Part shown: piece by piece, positions 41,924 to 51,165 of the stretch
Layout: every line of letters begins with the position of its first letter
Numbering within the stretch: the stretch's first letter is position 1
From: Pseudomonas akapageensis
GTDB lineage: Bacteria > Pseudomonadota > Gammaproteobacteria > Pseudomonadales > Pseudomonadaceae
Direction: 5' to 3'
NCBI RefSeq assembly: GCF_011355085.1
Contig: NZ_VXCP01000014.1
Location: 124,001 to 188,000 of the forward strand
Length of the DNA stretch: 64,000 nt
Translations under genes and position numbers: made by a program
Notes under the pieces: generated by a model
The model's database searches: none
What the model was told of the DNA's origin: nothing
Seen by the model: the letters and a program-made list of their open reading frames with translations, nothing else

Positions 41924-42068
41924 GGTTGACAGACCGGTCTCCAGGATCCCGGCGCACCCGAGGGTGCCCCACGCACAGCCGCCATTGCACGAGCTGCGGG
42001 CGCAAAAAAAGCGTCTGCTGTTCGAGGGGCGGGACGCTATGCGTCTGGAGATTCGGTCTGTCAAAACC
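41924..42068. repeat. Imperfect ~22-base inverted repeats flanking a ~100-base core
   Basis: The left arm at 41924-41944 (GGTTGACAGACCGGTCTCCAG) and the right arm at 42045-42068 are reverse complements except for two small gaps or mismatches. The core is GC-rich and contains smaller palindromes. The element lies immediately upstream of the small DUF gene. Its nature (MITE-like, dispersed repeat or switch) is not known. Confidence 0.6.
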
Positions 42069-42152
42069 GGCCGCTGAATTGGCAGCGACGGTCAAAGGGT
42101 ACTGGCATGATGTGTTTGGTGCAACACCATTAGCGGCCGTCTTGAGGGCCTC

Positions 42153-42262
42153 ATCGCTGGCAAGCCAGCTCCCACAGGTTCTGTGCCGAATAGAGATTTT
42201 GTGAACGCAGATGTCTATTTTGGGAGCTGGCTTGCCAGCGATCGACCGTGCAGCGGTCGCAG
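42153..42262. repeat. REP palindrome pair
   Basis: ATCGCTGGCAAGCCAGCTCC at 42153 and its near-exact reverse complement at 42220-42242, separated by a ~41-base AT-richer spacer, then a GACCGTGCAGCGGTC hairpin. Same family as 8063-8168 and 54653-54735. Confidence 0.88.
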
Positions 42263-42280
42263 GTTTGAGTTCGCGACAAA

Positions 42281-42306
42281 CAAAAGCCCGCGCGAGCGGG
42301 CTTTTG
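42281..42306 (-). terminator. Terminator of algW
   Basis: AAAAGCCCGC and GCGGGCTTTT form a stem with a four-base loop just past the algW stop codon. It reads as a hairpin followed by T on the minus strand. Confidence 0.85.
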
Positions 42307-42307
42307 A

Positions 42308-43468
42308 TCAATCCTGAGCAGTAGCCGGCGCAGGCGCCGGAGGCGGGCGCAGGCCCACTTCGGCGGTGAACTTGAGTTCCTTGCCGTTACGCACGACCTC
42401 GATGGCGACCTTGTCGTTGGGCTTGGTCCGCGCCACCTGGTTCATCGAGCGGCGGCCATCGCCAGCGGGCTCGCCGTTGATGCTGAGAATCACGTCACCC
42501 AATTGCAGGCCGGCCTTCTGCGCCGGGCCGTCGCGAAAGACGCCCGCCACGACGATGCCAGGGCGATTCTGCAGGCCGTAGGACTCCGCCAGCTCCTGCG
42601 ACAGCGGCTGCACTTCGATCCCCAGCCAGCCGCGTATGACCTGGCCGTGTTCGATGATGGACTTCATCACTTCCAGCGCCAGCTTGATCGGTATGGCAAA
42701 GCCGATCCCCTGGGAGCCGCCGGACTTGGAGAAAATCGCAGTGTTGATACCGGTCAGGTTACCGTTGGCATCGACCAGCGCGCCACCGGAGTTGCCGGGG
42801 TTGATCGCCGCATCGGTCTGAATGAAGTCTTCGTAGGTATTGAGCCCCAGCTGATTGCGCCCGGTTGCGCTGATAATACCCATGGTCACCGTCTGGCCGA
42901 CACCGAACGGGTTGCCGATGGCCAGGGCAACGTCACCGATATGAATGTTGTCGGAACGGCCGACGGTGATCGAGGGCAGGTTCTTGAGGTCGATCTTCAG
43001 GACCGCCAGATCGGTTTCCGGGTCGCTGCCGATTACCCGTGCCAGCGTTTCGCGACCATCCTTGAGGGCTACCACGATCTGGTCGGCGCCGGAGGTCACG
43101 TGGTTGTTGGTCAGCAGGTAGCCTTCCGGGCTCATGATCACGGCTGAACCCAGGCTCGATTCCCAGCGACGCTGCTTGGGCAGGTTGTCGCCGAAGAAAC
43201 GGCGGAACTGCGGGTCTTCGAACAGTGGATGGCTGGTCTTGTTCACCACCTTGGTGGTGTACAGGTTGGCTACCGCAGGTGCGGCAGTGGTGACGGCATC
43301 GGCATAGGAAACCGGTCCCTGCATGGCGCTGGTGGTTTGCGGCGCTTGTTGCAAGTTGACATCCTGGCTGGGCAGGCCGACCCATTGTGGAAATCGCTGG
43401 ATCACCAACAGGGCGACGAGCAGGCCGGTGAGCAGCGGCCAGCCAAGGTAACGCAGAGCCTTGAACAT
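42308..43468 (-). CDS. algW: Periplasmic site-1 serine protease AlgW (DegS family)
   Basis: A membrane-tethered trypsin-like protease with one PDZ domain. In Pseudomonas it cleaves the anti-sigma factor MucA when triggered by misfolded envelope proteins, releasing AlgU. The 386-residue protein has an N-terminal anchor (about residues 8-23) and the catalytic triad H123 (TNNHV), D153 (ETDLAVL) and S227 (NPGNSGGAL). A PDZ domain spans about 285-375 with LQLGDVILSINGEPA, and a Pro/Ala-rich tail ends the protein. The start at 43468 removes a 41-codon upstream extension lacking family similarity. It is divergent from the Nif3-like gene. Confidence 0.93.
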   Translation of the reverse strand: MFKALRYLGWPLLTGLLVALLVIQRFPQWVGLPSQDVNLQQAPQTTSAMQGPVSYADAVTTAAPAVANLYTTKVVNKTSHPLFEDPQFRRFFGDNLPKQRRWESSLGSAVIMSPEGYLLTNNHVTSGADQIVVALKDGRETLARVIGSDPETDLAVLKIDLKNLPSITVGRSDNIHIGDVALAIGNPFGVGQTVTMGIISATGRNQLGLNTYEDFIQTDAAINPGNSGGALVDANGNLTGINTAIFSKSGGSQGIGFAIPIKLALEVMKSIIEHGQVIRGWLGIEVQPLSQELAESYGLQNRPGIVVAGVFRDGPAQKAGLQLGDVILSINGEPAGDGRRSMNQVARTKPNDKVAIEVVRNGKELKFTAEVGLRPPPAPAPATAQD

Positions 43469-43701
43469 TGAACGAATCCCGGATTTGGCAGGAGGCCTGA
43501 AGACTGTAAGGGAAAAAGAGCGCGCGATCATACTTCGGCAAGGCTCGTGCAGGAATATGCAATTGGCCCTGGCGGCTACGAAATCAGGCAAGTTTTCCCG
43601 GAAGTTGCCGTCGGTTTCCCCTATTCCCTGCGACGGCTCATAATGACGGCCATTATAAGAGGGCTTGCGCCGCTCTGAACGGTCTTTCTGGAGTCTTTTT
43701 T

Positions 43702-44460
43702 ATGGCAGTCGCATTAAGAACCCTGGTTGAAGAAGCTGACCGCTATTTGAACAGTGCCCGGGTCCAGGACTATTGCCCCAATGGTCTGCAAGTCGAGGGG
43801 CGCCCGCAGGTCATGCGTATCGTCAGCGGTGTCACCGCCAGCCAGGCGTTGCTCGACGCCGCCGTCGAAGCCGGCGCCGACCTGGTGCTGGTGCATCACG
43901 GTTACTTCTGGAAGGGTGAAGACCCTTGCGTGACCGGCATGAAGCAGCGGCGCCTGAAAACCCTGTTGAGTAACGACATCAGCCTGCTCGCCTATCACCT
44001 GCCACTGGATCTGCACCCGGAAGTCGGCAACAACGTGCAATTGGCCCGGCAACTGGACATCACCGTCGAAGGGCCACTGGACCCTGATAACGCGCGCGTG
44101 GTTGGCCTGGTCGGCTCTCTGGCCGAACCGACCACTGCCCGTGACTTTGCCCGCCGGGTACGGGAAGTAATGGGGCGCGAGCCGTTGCTGATCGAAGGCA
44201 GCGAAATGATTCGCCGCGTCGGCTGGTGCACCGGTGGTGGCCAGGGTTACATCGATCAGGCCATTGCCGCCGGTGTCGACCTGTTCATCAGTGGTGAAGC
44301 GTCTGAGCAGACGTTCCACAGTACCCGCGAGAACAACATCAGCTTCATTGCTGCCGGTCACCACGCCACGGAGCGCTACGGCGTGCAGGCGCTGGGCGAT
44401 TACCTGGCGCGACGCTTTGCCCTGGAGCACTTGTTCATCGATTGTCCCAACCCGATCTGA
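43702..44460 (+). CDS. Nif3-like dinuclear metal-centre hexameric protein (YbgI)
   Basis: A 252-residue cytoplasmic protein of the NIF3/YbgI family, which forms hexamers with a two-metal site. It is often described as GTP cyclohydrolase I type 2-like, but its function is not established. Metal-ligand motifs are visible: LVHHGYFWKG, AYHLPLDLHPEVGNN, and near the C-terminus ISGEASEQTFHS and AAGHHATERYG. GGAG precedes the ATG by eight bases. Confidence 0.9.
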   Translation: MAVALRTLVEEADRYLNSARVQDYCPNGLQVEGRPQVMRIVSGVTASQALLDAAVEAGADLVLVHHGYFWKGEDPCVTGMKQRRLKTLLSNDISLLAYHLPLDLHPEVGNNVQLARQLDITVEGPLDPDNARVVGLVGSLAEPTTARDFARRVREVMGREPLLIEGSEMIRRVGWCTGGGQGYIDQAIAAGVDLFISGEASEQTFHSTRENNISFIAAGHHATERYGVQALGDYLARRFALEHLFIDCPNPI

Positions 44461-44597
44461 CCGGTAAAACGCCCAGGCATATTCTTATACTGTTTCGATC
44501 TAGTTGGCGCGCTCAATAGAATAGGACGCTGTGCTAGAGTGGCCAGCGCGAACACGGCCCGCTGGCCGTCCATAAGATCGATTTTCCGTGAGTAGCC

Positions 44598-45515
44598 ATG
44601 GTCGACAAACTGACGCATTTGAAACAGTTGGAGGCGGAGAGCATCCACATCATTCGTGAGGTGGCCGCCGAGTTCGATAACCCGGTGATGCTGTACTCCA
44701 TCGGCAAGGACTCCGCCGTGATGCTGCACCTGGCGCGCAAGGCGTTCTTCCCGGGCAAGCTGCCGTTTCCGGTGATGCACGTCGACACCCAGTGGAAATT
44801 CCAGGAGATGTACAGCTTCCGCGACAAGATGGTCGAGGAGCTGGGCCTGGACCTGATCACTCACGTGAACCCCGAGGGCGTGGCACAAGGGATCAACCCC
44901 TTCACCCACGGCAGCGCCAAGCACACCGACATCATGAAGACCGAAGGCCTGAAACAGGCCCTGGACAAGTACGGCTTCGATGCAGCCTTCGGTGGCGCGC
45001 GCCGCGACGAAGAGAAATCCCGCGCCAAGGAGCGCGTGTACTCCTTCCGCGACAGCAAGCACCGCTGGGATCCGAAGAACCAGCGTCCGGAGCTGTGGAA
45101 CGTCTACAACGGCAAGGTCAACAAGGGCGAGTCGATCCGGGTATTCCCGCTGTCGAACTGGACCGAGCTGGACATCTGGCAATACATCTACCTTGAAGGC
45201 ATCCCGATCGTGCCGCTGTACTTCGCCGCCGAGCGTGATGTCATCGAGAAGAATGGCACCCTGATCATGATCGACGACGAGCGCATCCTCGAGCACCTAT
45301 CCGACGAGGAAAAGGCTCGTATCGTCAAGAAGAAGGTGCGTTTCCGTACCCTTGGCTGCTACCCGTTGACGGGCGCGGTGGAGTCCGAGGCGACCAGCCT
45401 GACGGACATCATTCAGGAAATGCTCCTGACGCGCACTTCCGAGCGCCAGGGCCGGGTCATCGACCACGATGGCGCAGGCTCGATGGAAGACAAGAAACGT
45501 CAGGGTTATTTCTAA
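44598..45515 (+). CDS. cysD: Sulfate adenylyltransferase subunit 2
   Basis: The catalytic subunit of ATP sulfurylase, forming APS from sulfate and ATP, driven by GTP hydrolysis in CysN. The 305-residue protein has the PP-loop [17 protein letters not shown] and [15 protein letters not shown]. The gene is 14 bases before cysNC, so one assimilation operon. Regulation by CysB is expected from knowledge of the pathway, but I did not identify a site. Confidence 0.97.
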   Translation: MVDKLTHLKQLEAESIHIIREVAAEFDNPVMLYSIGKDSAVMLHLARKAFFPGKLPFPVMHVDTQWKFQEMYSFRDKMVEELGLDLITHVNPEGVAQGINPFTHGSAKHTDIMKTEGLKQALDKYGFDAAFGGARRDEEKSRAKERVYSFRDSKHRWDPKNQRPELWNVYNGKVNKGESIRVFPLSNWTELDIWQYIYLEGIPIVPLYFAAERDVIEKNGTLIMIDDERILEHLSDEEKARIVKKKVRFRTLGCYPLTGAVESEATSLTDIIQEMLLTRTSERQGRVIDHDGAGSMEDKKRQGYF

Positions 45516-45529
45516 GTTAGGGTCAACTC

Positions 45530-47431
45530 ATGTCGCACCAATCCGAATTGATTAGCGAGGATATCCTCGCCTACCTGGCCCAGCATGAACGCAAGGAACT
45601 GCTGCGCTTTTTGACTTGTGGCAACGTCGACGACGGCAAGAGCACCCTGATCGGGCGCCTGCTGCACGACTCCAAGATGATCTACGAAGACCATCTGGAA
45701 GCCATTACCCGCGACTCGAAGAAAGTCGGCACCACCGGTGACGATATCGACCTGGCACTGCTGGTCGATGGCCTGCAGGCCGAGCGCGAGCAAGGCATCA
45801 CCATCGATGTGGCCTACCGTTACTTCTCCACGGCCAAGCGCAAGTTCATCATTGCCGATACCCCGGGCCACGAGCAGTACACCCGCAACATGGCCACCGG
45901 TGCTTCGACCTGTGACCTGGCGATCATCCTGGTCGACGCCCGTTATGGTGTGCAGACCCAGACCCGTCGCCACAGCTTCATCGCGTCCCTGCTGGGCATC
46001 AAGCATATCGTCGTCGCCATCAACAAGATGGACCTCAAGGGCTTCGATGAGCAGGTGTTCGAGTCGATCAAGGCCGACTACCTGCAATTTGCCGAAGGCA
46101 TCAAGCTCAAGCCAAGCAGCCTGCACTTCGTGCCGATGTCTGCGCTCAAGGGCGACAACGTGGTCAACCGCAGCGAGCGTTCGCCGTGGTACACCGGCCA
46201 GTCGCTGATGGAAATCCTCGAGACCGTGGAAGTGGCGGGTGATCGCAACTTCACCGACCTGCGTTTCCCGGTGCAGTACGTCAACCGTCCGAACCTGAAC
46301 TTCCGTGGCTTCGCTGGCACCCTGGCCAGCGGCGTCGTGCACAAGGGCGACGAAGTCGTCGTGCTGCCGTCGGGCAAGAGCAGCCGGGTCAAGTCCATCG
46401 TCACCTTCGAAGGTGAACTGGAACAGGCCGGCCCCGGCCAGGCCGTGACCCTGACCATGGAAGACGAGATCGACATCTCCCGTGGCGATCTGTTGGTCCA
46501 TGCCGACAACGTGCCGCCGGTGACCGATCAGTTCGAAGCCATGCTGGTATGGATGGCCGAAGAACCCATGCTGCCGGGCAAGAAATACGACATCAAGCGC
46601 GCCACCAGCTACGTGCCGGGCTCGATCGCCAATATCGTGCACAAGGTCGACGTCAACACCCTGGCCGAAGGCCCGGGCAGCGCCTTGCAGCTCAATGAAA
46701 TCGGCAAGGTCAAGATCAGCCTGGACGCACCAATCGCCCTGGACGGTTACGACAGCAACCGCACCACCGGTGCGTTCATCGTCATCGACCGCCTGACCAA
46801 CGGCACCGTCGGCGCCGGCATGATCATCGCCCCGCCGGTGGTCCCACACGGCAGCGTCGGTCACCACGGCAAACTGGCCCACGTGGCCACCGAAGAGCGC
46901 GCAGCGCGCTTCGGCCAGCAGCCTGCCACCGTGCTGTTCAGCGGCCTGTCCGGGGCCGGCAAGAGCACCCTGGCCTATGCCGTGGAACGCAAGCTGTTCG
47001 ACATGGGCCGTGCGGTCTACGTGCTCGACGGCCAGAACCTGCGCCACGACCTGAACAAGGGCCTGCCACAGGACCGCGCCGGACGTACCGAGAACTGGCG
47101 CCGTGCCGCCCATGTAGCCCGTCAGTTCAACGAAGCTGGCCTGCTGACCCTGGCCGCCTTCGTCGCCCCAGACTACGAAGGGCGCGAACAGGCCAAGGCG
47201 CTGATCGGCAAGGAACGCTTGCTGACCGTGTACGTGCAGGCCTCGCCGCAGGCGTGCCGCGCGCGTGACCCACAAGGGCTGTATGCCGCCGCTGGCGACA
47301 ACATCCCGGGTGAGTCCTTCCCGTATGACGTGCCGCTGGATGCCGATCTGGTGATCGATACCCAGAGCGTGTCGCTGGAAGAGGGCGTCAAGCAGGTGCT
47401 GGATCTGTTGCGGGGGCGTGGCGCGATCTAA
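45530..47431 (+). CDS. cysNC: Bifunctional sulfate adenylyltransferase subunit 1 / APS kinase
   Basis: A fused 633-residue protein. The N-terminal CysN GTPase (residues about 1-440) has P-loop [13 protein letters not shown]3 [12 protein letters not shown] and G4 NKMD, then EF-Tu-like beta barrels. The C-terminal CysC kinase (about 460-630) has its own P-loop [14 protein letters not shown] and the APS-binding [12 protein letters not shown]; it turns APS into PAPS. The fusion is normal in pseudomonads and some rhizobia (NodQ type). A strong terminator follows 20 bases after the stop. Confidence 0.97.
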   Translation: MSHQSELISEDILAYLAQHERKELLRFLTCGNVDDGKSTLIGRLLHDSKMIYEDHLEAITRDSKKVGTTGDDIDLALLVDGLQAEREQGITIDVAYRYFSTAKRKFIIADTPGHEQYTRNMATGASTCDLAIILVDARYGVQTQTRRHSFIASLLGIKHIVVAINKMDLKGFDEQVFESIKADYLQFAEGIKLKPSSLHFVPMSALKGDNVVNRSERSPWYTGQSLMEILETVEVAGDRNFTDLRFPVQYVNRPNLNFRGFAGTLASGVVHKGDEVVVLPSGKSSRVKSIVTFEGELEQAGPGQAVTLTMEDEIDISRGDLLVHADNVPPVTDQFEAMLVWMAEEPMLPGKKYDIKRATSYVPGSIANIVHKVDVNTLAEGPGSALQLNEIGKVKISLDAPIALDGYDSNRTTGAFIVIDRLTNGTVGAGMIIAPPVVPHGSVGHHGKLAHVATEERAARFGQQPATVLFSGLSGAGKSTLAYAVERKLFDMGRAVYVLDGQNLRHDLNKGLPQDRAGRTENWRRAAHVARQFNEAGLLTLAAFVAPDYEGREQAKALIGKERLLTVYVQASPQACRARDPQGLYAAAGDNIPGESFPYDVPLDADLVIDTQSVSLEEGVKQVLDLLRGRGAI

Positions 47432-47450
47432 GCGCTGGCTCTGGTAATGC

Positions 47451-47489
47451 AAAAAACCGCCATGGCTTCGGCTATGGCGGTTTTTTTTT
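47451..47489 (+). terminator. Terminator of cysD-cysNC
   Basis: AAAAAACCGCCAT...ATGGCGGTTTTTTTTT with a TTCG tetraloop region: a strong hairpin followed by nine T. Confidence 0.95.
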
Positions 47490-47572
47490 GTGTCCAGCGA
47501 TATATATGGAAGTTTCGGCGATTCACCTTGTTTAAATGAGCTCTCAACAACTCATGAATTCGAGGTGTAAAT

Positions 47573-48055
47573 ATGGCTATTACGTATACTCCATTCCTGG
47601 CGAGTGGCACGCCAGTGCTTCCACCGAACCAAACCATGTCGCCTGGGCAGTATTTGCTTTCAGGAAATGGGCGCTTTCGGTTGACGTTACAGGGGGATGG
47701 CAATCTTGTGCTGAGTGATGGTGCGGCTATTGTCTGGGTTGCGGATGGGTCTCAGATTTATAGCAGAACTGTTTATCAGAAACGCATGCGTGAGCCTTTG
47801 CAATTCGTAGTCAGTAATAATGGCTTTCTTTATGATCCAGGAAGGAAGAGGCTCTGGATCGCGGAAGCGACGCAGTCTACTGATAAGTCACTTTAGTATA
47901 ACAGCTGTATGGTGCTGCAGGATGACGGAAATCTAGTGATATATGACCAGCGCGATGGCAGGCTCGGCTGGGCTCGATTTGGCTTTGTTCCCGGGCGCTT
48001 TCCAAAGCCAAAGAAGATTTACCAAGCGTCTTGGACGTGGGATTTTGATATTTGA
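47573..48055 (+). pseudogene. Mannose-type B-lectin (GNA/MMBL) gene with an in-frame amber codon
   Basis: The frame would encode 160 residues but is cut at codon 108 by TAG (47894-47896). The downstream reading continues in the same frame to a TGA at 48053. The first part has the degenerate sugar-site motif QGDGNLVLS (residues 40-48); the part after TAG has the canonical QDDGNLVIY (116-124), the mannose-binding QxDxNxVxY motif. Family resemblance therefore spans the stop. No signal peptide. GAGGTG precedes the ATG by about six bases. Related single- or double-domain lectins include the LlpA bacteriocins, but this is one domain only. The DNA is AT-richer than the neighbours. A sequencing error, a recent mutation or readthrough are all possible. 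Confidence 0.8.
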
Positions 48056-48073
48056 TGAAGGGTTGGGTGGTCA

Positions 48074-48250
48074 TCATGGCTTAATGACTTCAAAAACGGG
48101 TCGATTTTGATTGTTGCCTGAGGCGCAGCCTGGAGCATATGGATCCATCCAGCATTTGTAATTATTGTCTGTGCTTTGGCATTTGCTGCATCTGTCCCAA
48201 GCGGTGCAGCCCGAGAGAAGAATTATGCTAATTAAAATTGTTGGTTTCAT
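48074..48250 (-). CDS. Small Cys-rich lipoprotein (58 residues)
   Basis: Read from the minus strand: MKPTILISIILLSGC forms a short lipoprotein signal peptide with lipobox LLSGC (Cys15). A mature tail of about 43 residues holds four more Cys (21, 24, 33, 42), including a CSKC pair, and ends FEVIKP. CAGGAGC lies six bases before the ATG at 48250, a good ribosome-binding site. I do not recognise the family. It stands next to the broken lectin gene in the same AT-richer patch, transcribed toward it. It could be a surface partner, but that is a guess from position. Confidence 0.68.
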   Translation of the reverse strand: MKPTILISIILLSGCTAWDRCSKCQSTDNNYKCWMDPYAPGCASGNNQNRPVFEVIKP

Positions 48251-48442
48251 ATTGTGCTCCTGAAGTGTCAGGGTAATTTAGATATGACTCGGATGGTCAT
48301 AAATCACTTGTATCCGATATGTGTGTGGGATACGTCCGATATGTTATTACTACGGGTAGGAAGCAGGCTCTGTTCTGTTGACGATCTGCAGCGAAAATGA
48401 AGCAGCAAGCACCATTGAAAAACTGACTTCGCGAAATAAATA
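48251..48442. other. Non-coding AT-rich gap
   Basis: About 190 bases upstream of the small lipoprotein gene, AT-rich, presumably including its promoter. I see no gene, repeat or clear promoter pair in it. Confidence 0.45.
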
Positions 48443-48480
48443 AAAAAGCCCGCCATTCGAATGAATGGCGGGCTTTTTTA
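48443..48480 (-). terminator. Terminator of zapG (bidirectional shape)
   Basis: AAAAAAGCCCGCCATTC and GAATGGCGGGCTTTTTT form a long near-perfect stem with T runs on both strands, 20 bases past the zapG stop. Confidence 0.93.
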
Positions 48481-48499
48481 TTGCGAGGCGGGCAGTCGC

Positions 48500-48934
48500 C
48501 TAGCGCTTCAACCCATAATGCTCATCCAGCATCCCCGGCGCGTTCGGTGCCTTGGGGGCGTAGTCGCGCGGTGGCTCCGAATCCCGTGGCGGGGTCAGGC
48601 GTTCGCGAGGCGCAGGGCCTGCGTCGGCGTGCAGGGAGGCCAGCAGGCGTTGGCGGGTCACTTCGTCCAGCGCCAGGCGGTTGGCGCCTTCGGCCAGATG
48701 GTCCTGGACCTCCTGGTAGCTCTGGGTGAGTTTGGTCACCAGTGCGGCGGTGCTGTTGAAGTGGGTCACCACTTCATTCTGGTAACTGTCGAAACGTTCC
48801 TGAATGTCGTCCAGCTGCCGTTGAGTGCTGCTCGGGGCGGCGTTGGGCAGCAGGCGAGCGACCAGGAAACCAATGACGACACCGGCCACCAGGGCGAGGG
48901 TCGGCAATAACCAGACCAAGAGCGATAGTTCCAC
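48500..48934 (-). CDS. zapG: ZapG/YhcB-family inner-membrane protein (DUF1043)
   Basis: A 144-residue bitopic protein with one N-terminal helix (LLVWLLPTLALVAGVVIGFLVA), then a coiled coil (STQRQLDDIQERFDSYQNEVVTHF) and a Pro-rich tail. The E. coli homologue YhcB links division and envelope growth. The gene also sits in the neighbourhood of zapE, rplM and rpsI, as in enterics. It is transcribed alone and convergent toward the lectin patch. Confidence 0.85.
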   Translation of the reverse strand: MELSLLVWLLPTLALVAGVVIGFLVARLLPNAAPSSTQRQLDDIQERFDSYQNEVVTHFNSTAALVTKLTQSYQEVQDHLAEGANRLALDEVTRQRLLASLHADAGPAPRERLTPPRDSEPPRDYAPKAPNAPGMLDEHYGLKR

Positions 48935-49073
48935 GAGTCCTTCCTCTATAAACGGCTTTGCTTTACGTTAACGGCTCGGACCTGCGCTGTATACCGCGAT
49001 ACGCTCGCAAATATGTCAGACAGAATCATTCAGCTAGACGAGTCGACCCTACCAGAGGTCACGGAGTACCTTC

Positions 49074-49709
49074 TTGCTTATCCGCGAAACCCCCATATTT
49101 ATCAACGGGCCGGTAGGCCAACTGGAAGCCCTTTACCTCGATGTGCCAGACGCTCGTGGCATGGCGCTCATCTGCCATCCGAACCCGGTCCAGGGCGGCA
49201 CCATGCTCAACAAGGTGGTCTCTACGCTACAGCGTACCGCACGCGATGCCGGTTTGATCACCCTGCGTTTCAATTATCGTGGCGTGGGTGCCAGTGCCGG
49301 CAGCCATGACATGGGCACCGGCGAGGTCGATGACGCCCAGGCTGCTGCCAAATGGTTGATCGAGCAACACCCCGATCTGCCGTTGACCCTGTTCGGTTTT
49401 TCTTTTGGCGGTTTTGTCGCGGCCAGCCTCGGAGGCCGCCTGGAGGCCGCTGGTGCGTCGTTGGCGCATCTGTTCATGGTGGCACCTGCCGTGATGCGCC
49501 TGGGCGCCGAAAACCCGTTGCCACAGCGCTGCCCGTTGACGGTGATCCAGCCTGACGTCGATGAGGTCGTCGAGCCGCAGCTGGTTTACGATTGGTCCGA
49601 CACCCTCGAACGCCCCCATGAGCTGCTGAAAGTGGCAGAATGCGGACACTTTTTCCACGGCAAGCTGACCGACCTCAAGGATCTGGTGCTGCCGCGTCTT
49701 TCGAACTGA
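49074..49709 (+). CDS. Alpha/beta hydrolase, DLH-like; TTG start
   Basis: A 211-residue serine hydrolase fold protein. The oxyanion and nucleophile regions are CHPNPVQGGTMLNKVV and the nucleophile elbow GFSFGGFVA (Ser in GFSFG); the acid and His are likely the Asp in QPDVDEVV and the His in CGHFFHG. This subgroup is often annotated as a CocE/NonD or dienelactone hydrolase-like protein of unknown substrate. The start is TTG at 49074, with GGAG seven bases upstream; no in-frame ATG gives the full N-terminus. trpS follows after 24 bases. Confidence 0.83.
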   Translation: MLIRETPIFINGPVGQLEALYLDVPDARGMALICHPNPVQGGTMLNKVVSTLQRTARDAGLITLRFNYRGVGASAGSHDMGTGEVDDAQAAAKWLIEQHPDLPLTLFGFSFGGFVAASLGGRLEAAGASLAHLFMVAPAVMRLGAENPLPQRCPLTVIQPDVDEVVEPQLVYDWSDTLERPHELLKVAECGHFFHGKLTDLKDLVLPRLSN

Positions 49710-49733
49710 TTGAAGCCTGATAAGCGATTAACC

Positions 49734-51080
49734 ATGACCACTCGTATCCTTACCGGTATCACCACCACCGGCACGCCGCACCTCGGCAACTATGCCGGTG
49801 CCATTCGTCCGGCGATCGTCGCCAGTCGCCAGAACGATGTCGATTCGTTCTATTTCCTGGCCGACTACCATGCGCTGATCAAGTGTGACGACCCGTTGCG
49901 CATCCAGCGCTCGCGCCTGGAAATCGCTGCGACCTGGCTGGCGGCCGGTCTGGATGTCGATCGTGTGACCTTCTATCGCCAATCCGATATTCCCGAGATC
50001 CCCGAGCTGACCTGGTTGCTGACCTGCGTTGCGGCCAAGGGCCTGCTCAATCGCGCCCATGCCTACAAGGCTTCGGTGGACAAGAACGTCGAAACCGGTG
50101 AAGACCCGGATGCCGGCATTACCATGGGCTTGTACAGCTACCCGGTACTGATGGCGGCGGACATCCTGATGTTCAACGCGCACAAGGTGCCGGTCGGTCG
50201 CGACCAGATCCAGCACGTCGAGATGGCCCGCGACATCGGCCAGCGCTTCAATCATCTGTTCGGCCAGGGCAAGGAATTCTTCGTCATGCCCGAAGCCCTG
50301 ATCGAGGAAAGCGTGGCAACGCTGCCGGGGCTGGACGGACGCAAGATGTCCAAGAGCTATGACAACACCATTCCGTTGTTCAGCAGCGCCAAGGACATGA
50401 AAGACGCGATCTCGCGCATCGTCACCGACTCCCGTGCCCCGGGTGAAGCCAAGGATCCGGACAACTCGCACCTGTTCACCCTGTTCCAGGCCTTCGCCAA
50501 CCCGGCACAAGCCGCTGAGTTCCGTTCCGAGCTGCTGCAGGGGCTGGGTTGGGGCGAGGCCAAGCAGCGTCTGTTCCAGCTGCTGGACGGCGAGCTGAGC
50601 GAGGCTCGCGAGCGTTATCACCAATTCATCGAGCGCCCGGCCGACCTGGAAGACATCCTCCTGGCTGGCGCGCAGAAAGCTCGCAAGCTGGCAACGCCGT
50701 TCCTCGAGCAGTTGCGTGAGGCGGTTGGCCTGCGTTCTTTCCGCAGCGAAGTGCAAAGCACTGCCGGCGCCAGGAAGAAGGCCGCGAAAACTGCGCGCTT
50801 CGTCAGCTTCCGTGAAGACGACGGCAGTTTCCGTTTCCGCCTGCTGGCGGCCGATGGCGAGCAATTGCTGCTTTCCCGCGGTTTTGCCGACGGCAAGACG
50901 GCTGGTGCCGTGACCAAGCAGTTGCAGCAAGGACAGGAGCTTGACGTTCGCAGCGAAGCGGGCAGTTTCAGCCTGTGGCTGGAAGGCGCCTGTGTCGCCG
51001 ACAGCCCGACGTTCGCCGACGATGCTGCCCGGGATGCCGCGATTGCCGCCTTGCGTGTGGCCCTGCAGCCGCAGGAATGA
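49734..51080 (+). CDS. trpS: Tryptophanyl-tRNA synthetase with C-terminal extension
   Basis: Charges tRNA(Trp). The class I Rossmann core shows the HIGH-equivalent TPHLGNYAG and KMSKS in DGRKMSKSYDN. At 448 residues it is about 110 longer than the E. coli enzyme. The extra C-terminal segment (about residues 355-440, FREDDGSFRFRLLAADGEQLLLS...) resembles a YegP/DUF1508-like module. The start ATG at 49734 (MTTRILTGITTTG) is the family start. Confidence 0.95.
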   Translation: MTTRILTGITTTGTPHLGNYAGAIRPAIVASRQNDVDSFYFLADYHALIKCDDPLRIQRSRLEIAATWLAAGLDVDRVTFYRQSDIPEIPELTWLLTCVAAKGLLNRAHAYKASVDKNVETGEDPDAGITMGLYSYPVLMAADILMFNAHKVPVGRDQIQHVEMARDIGQRFNHLFGQGKEFFVMPEALIEESVATLPGLDGRKMSKSYDNTIPLFSSAKDMKDAISRIVTDSRAPGEAKDPDNSHLFTLFQAFANPAQAAEFRSELLQGLGWGEAKQRLFQLLDGELSEARERYHQFIERPADLEDILLAGAQKARKLATPFLEQLREAVGLRSFRSEVQSTAGARKKAAKTARFVSFREDDGSFRFRLLAADGEQLLLSRGFADGKTAGAVTKQLQQGQELDVRSEAGSFSLWLEGACVADSPTFADDAARDAAIAALRVALQPQE

Positions 51081-51165
51081 ACCACGGTTAATCGGAAGTC
51101 CGATTGCCATATTCCAGGGCCGTCGCTACAGTGTCGGCCCGTTTTTGTTGCCTTGCTAACGAATT

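Noticed and set aside
41858..42064. A 68-codon minus-strand frame across the inverted-repeat element
   Set aside because: It is Arg/Ser/Cys-rich, has no ribosome-binding site and lies mainly within repeat DNA; possibly a widespread false frame of a dispersed repeat.
45512..47452. A 646-codon minus-strand frame opposite cysNC
   Set aside because: An antisense shadow of a GC-rich gene; its low-complexity His/Gln/Asp-rich product matches no family, while cysNC is certain.
48160..48190. A TGGC...TTGC-like pair suggesting a sigma-54 promoter
   Set aside because: Spacing and the GG/GC invariant bases do not fit the -24/-12 rule.
49013..49309. A 98-codon frame overlapping the start of the hydrolase gene
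   Set aside because: It is out of frame with the hydrolase family residues; the TTG start at 49074 with its GGAG site explains the region better.
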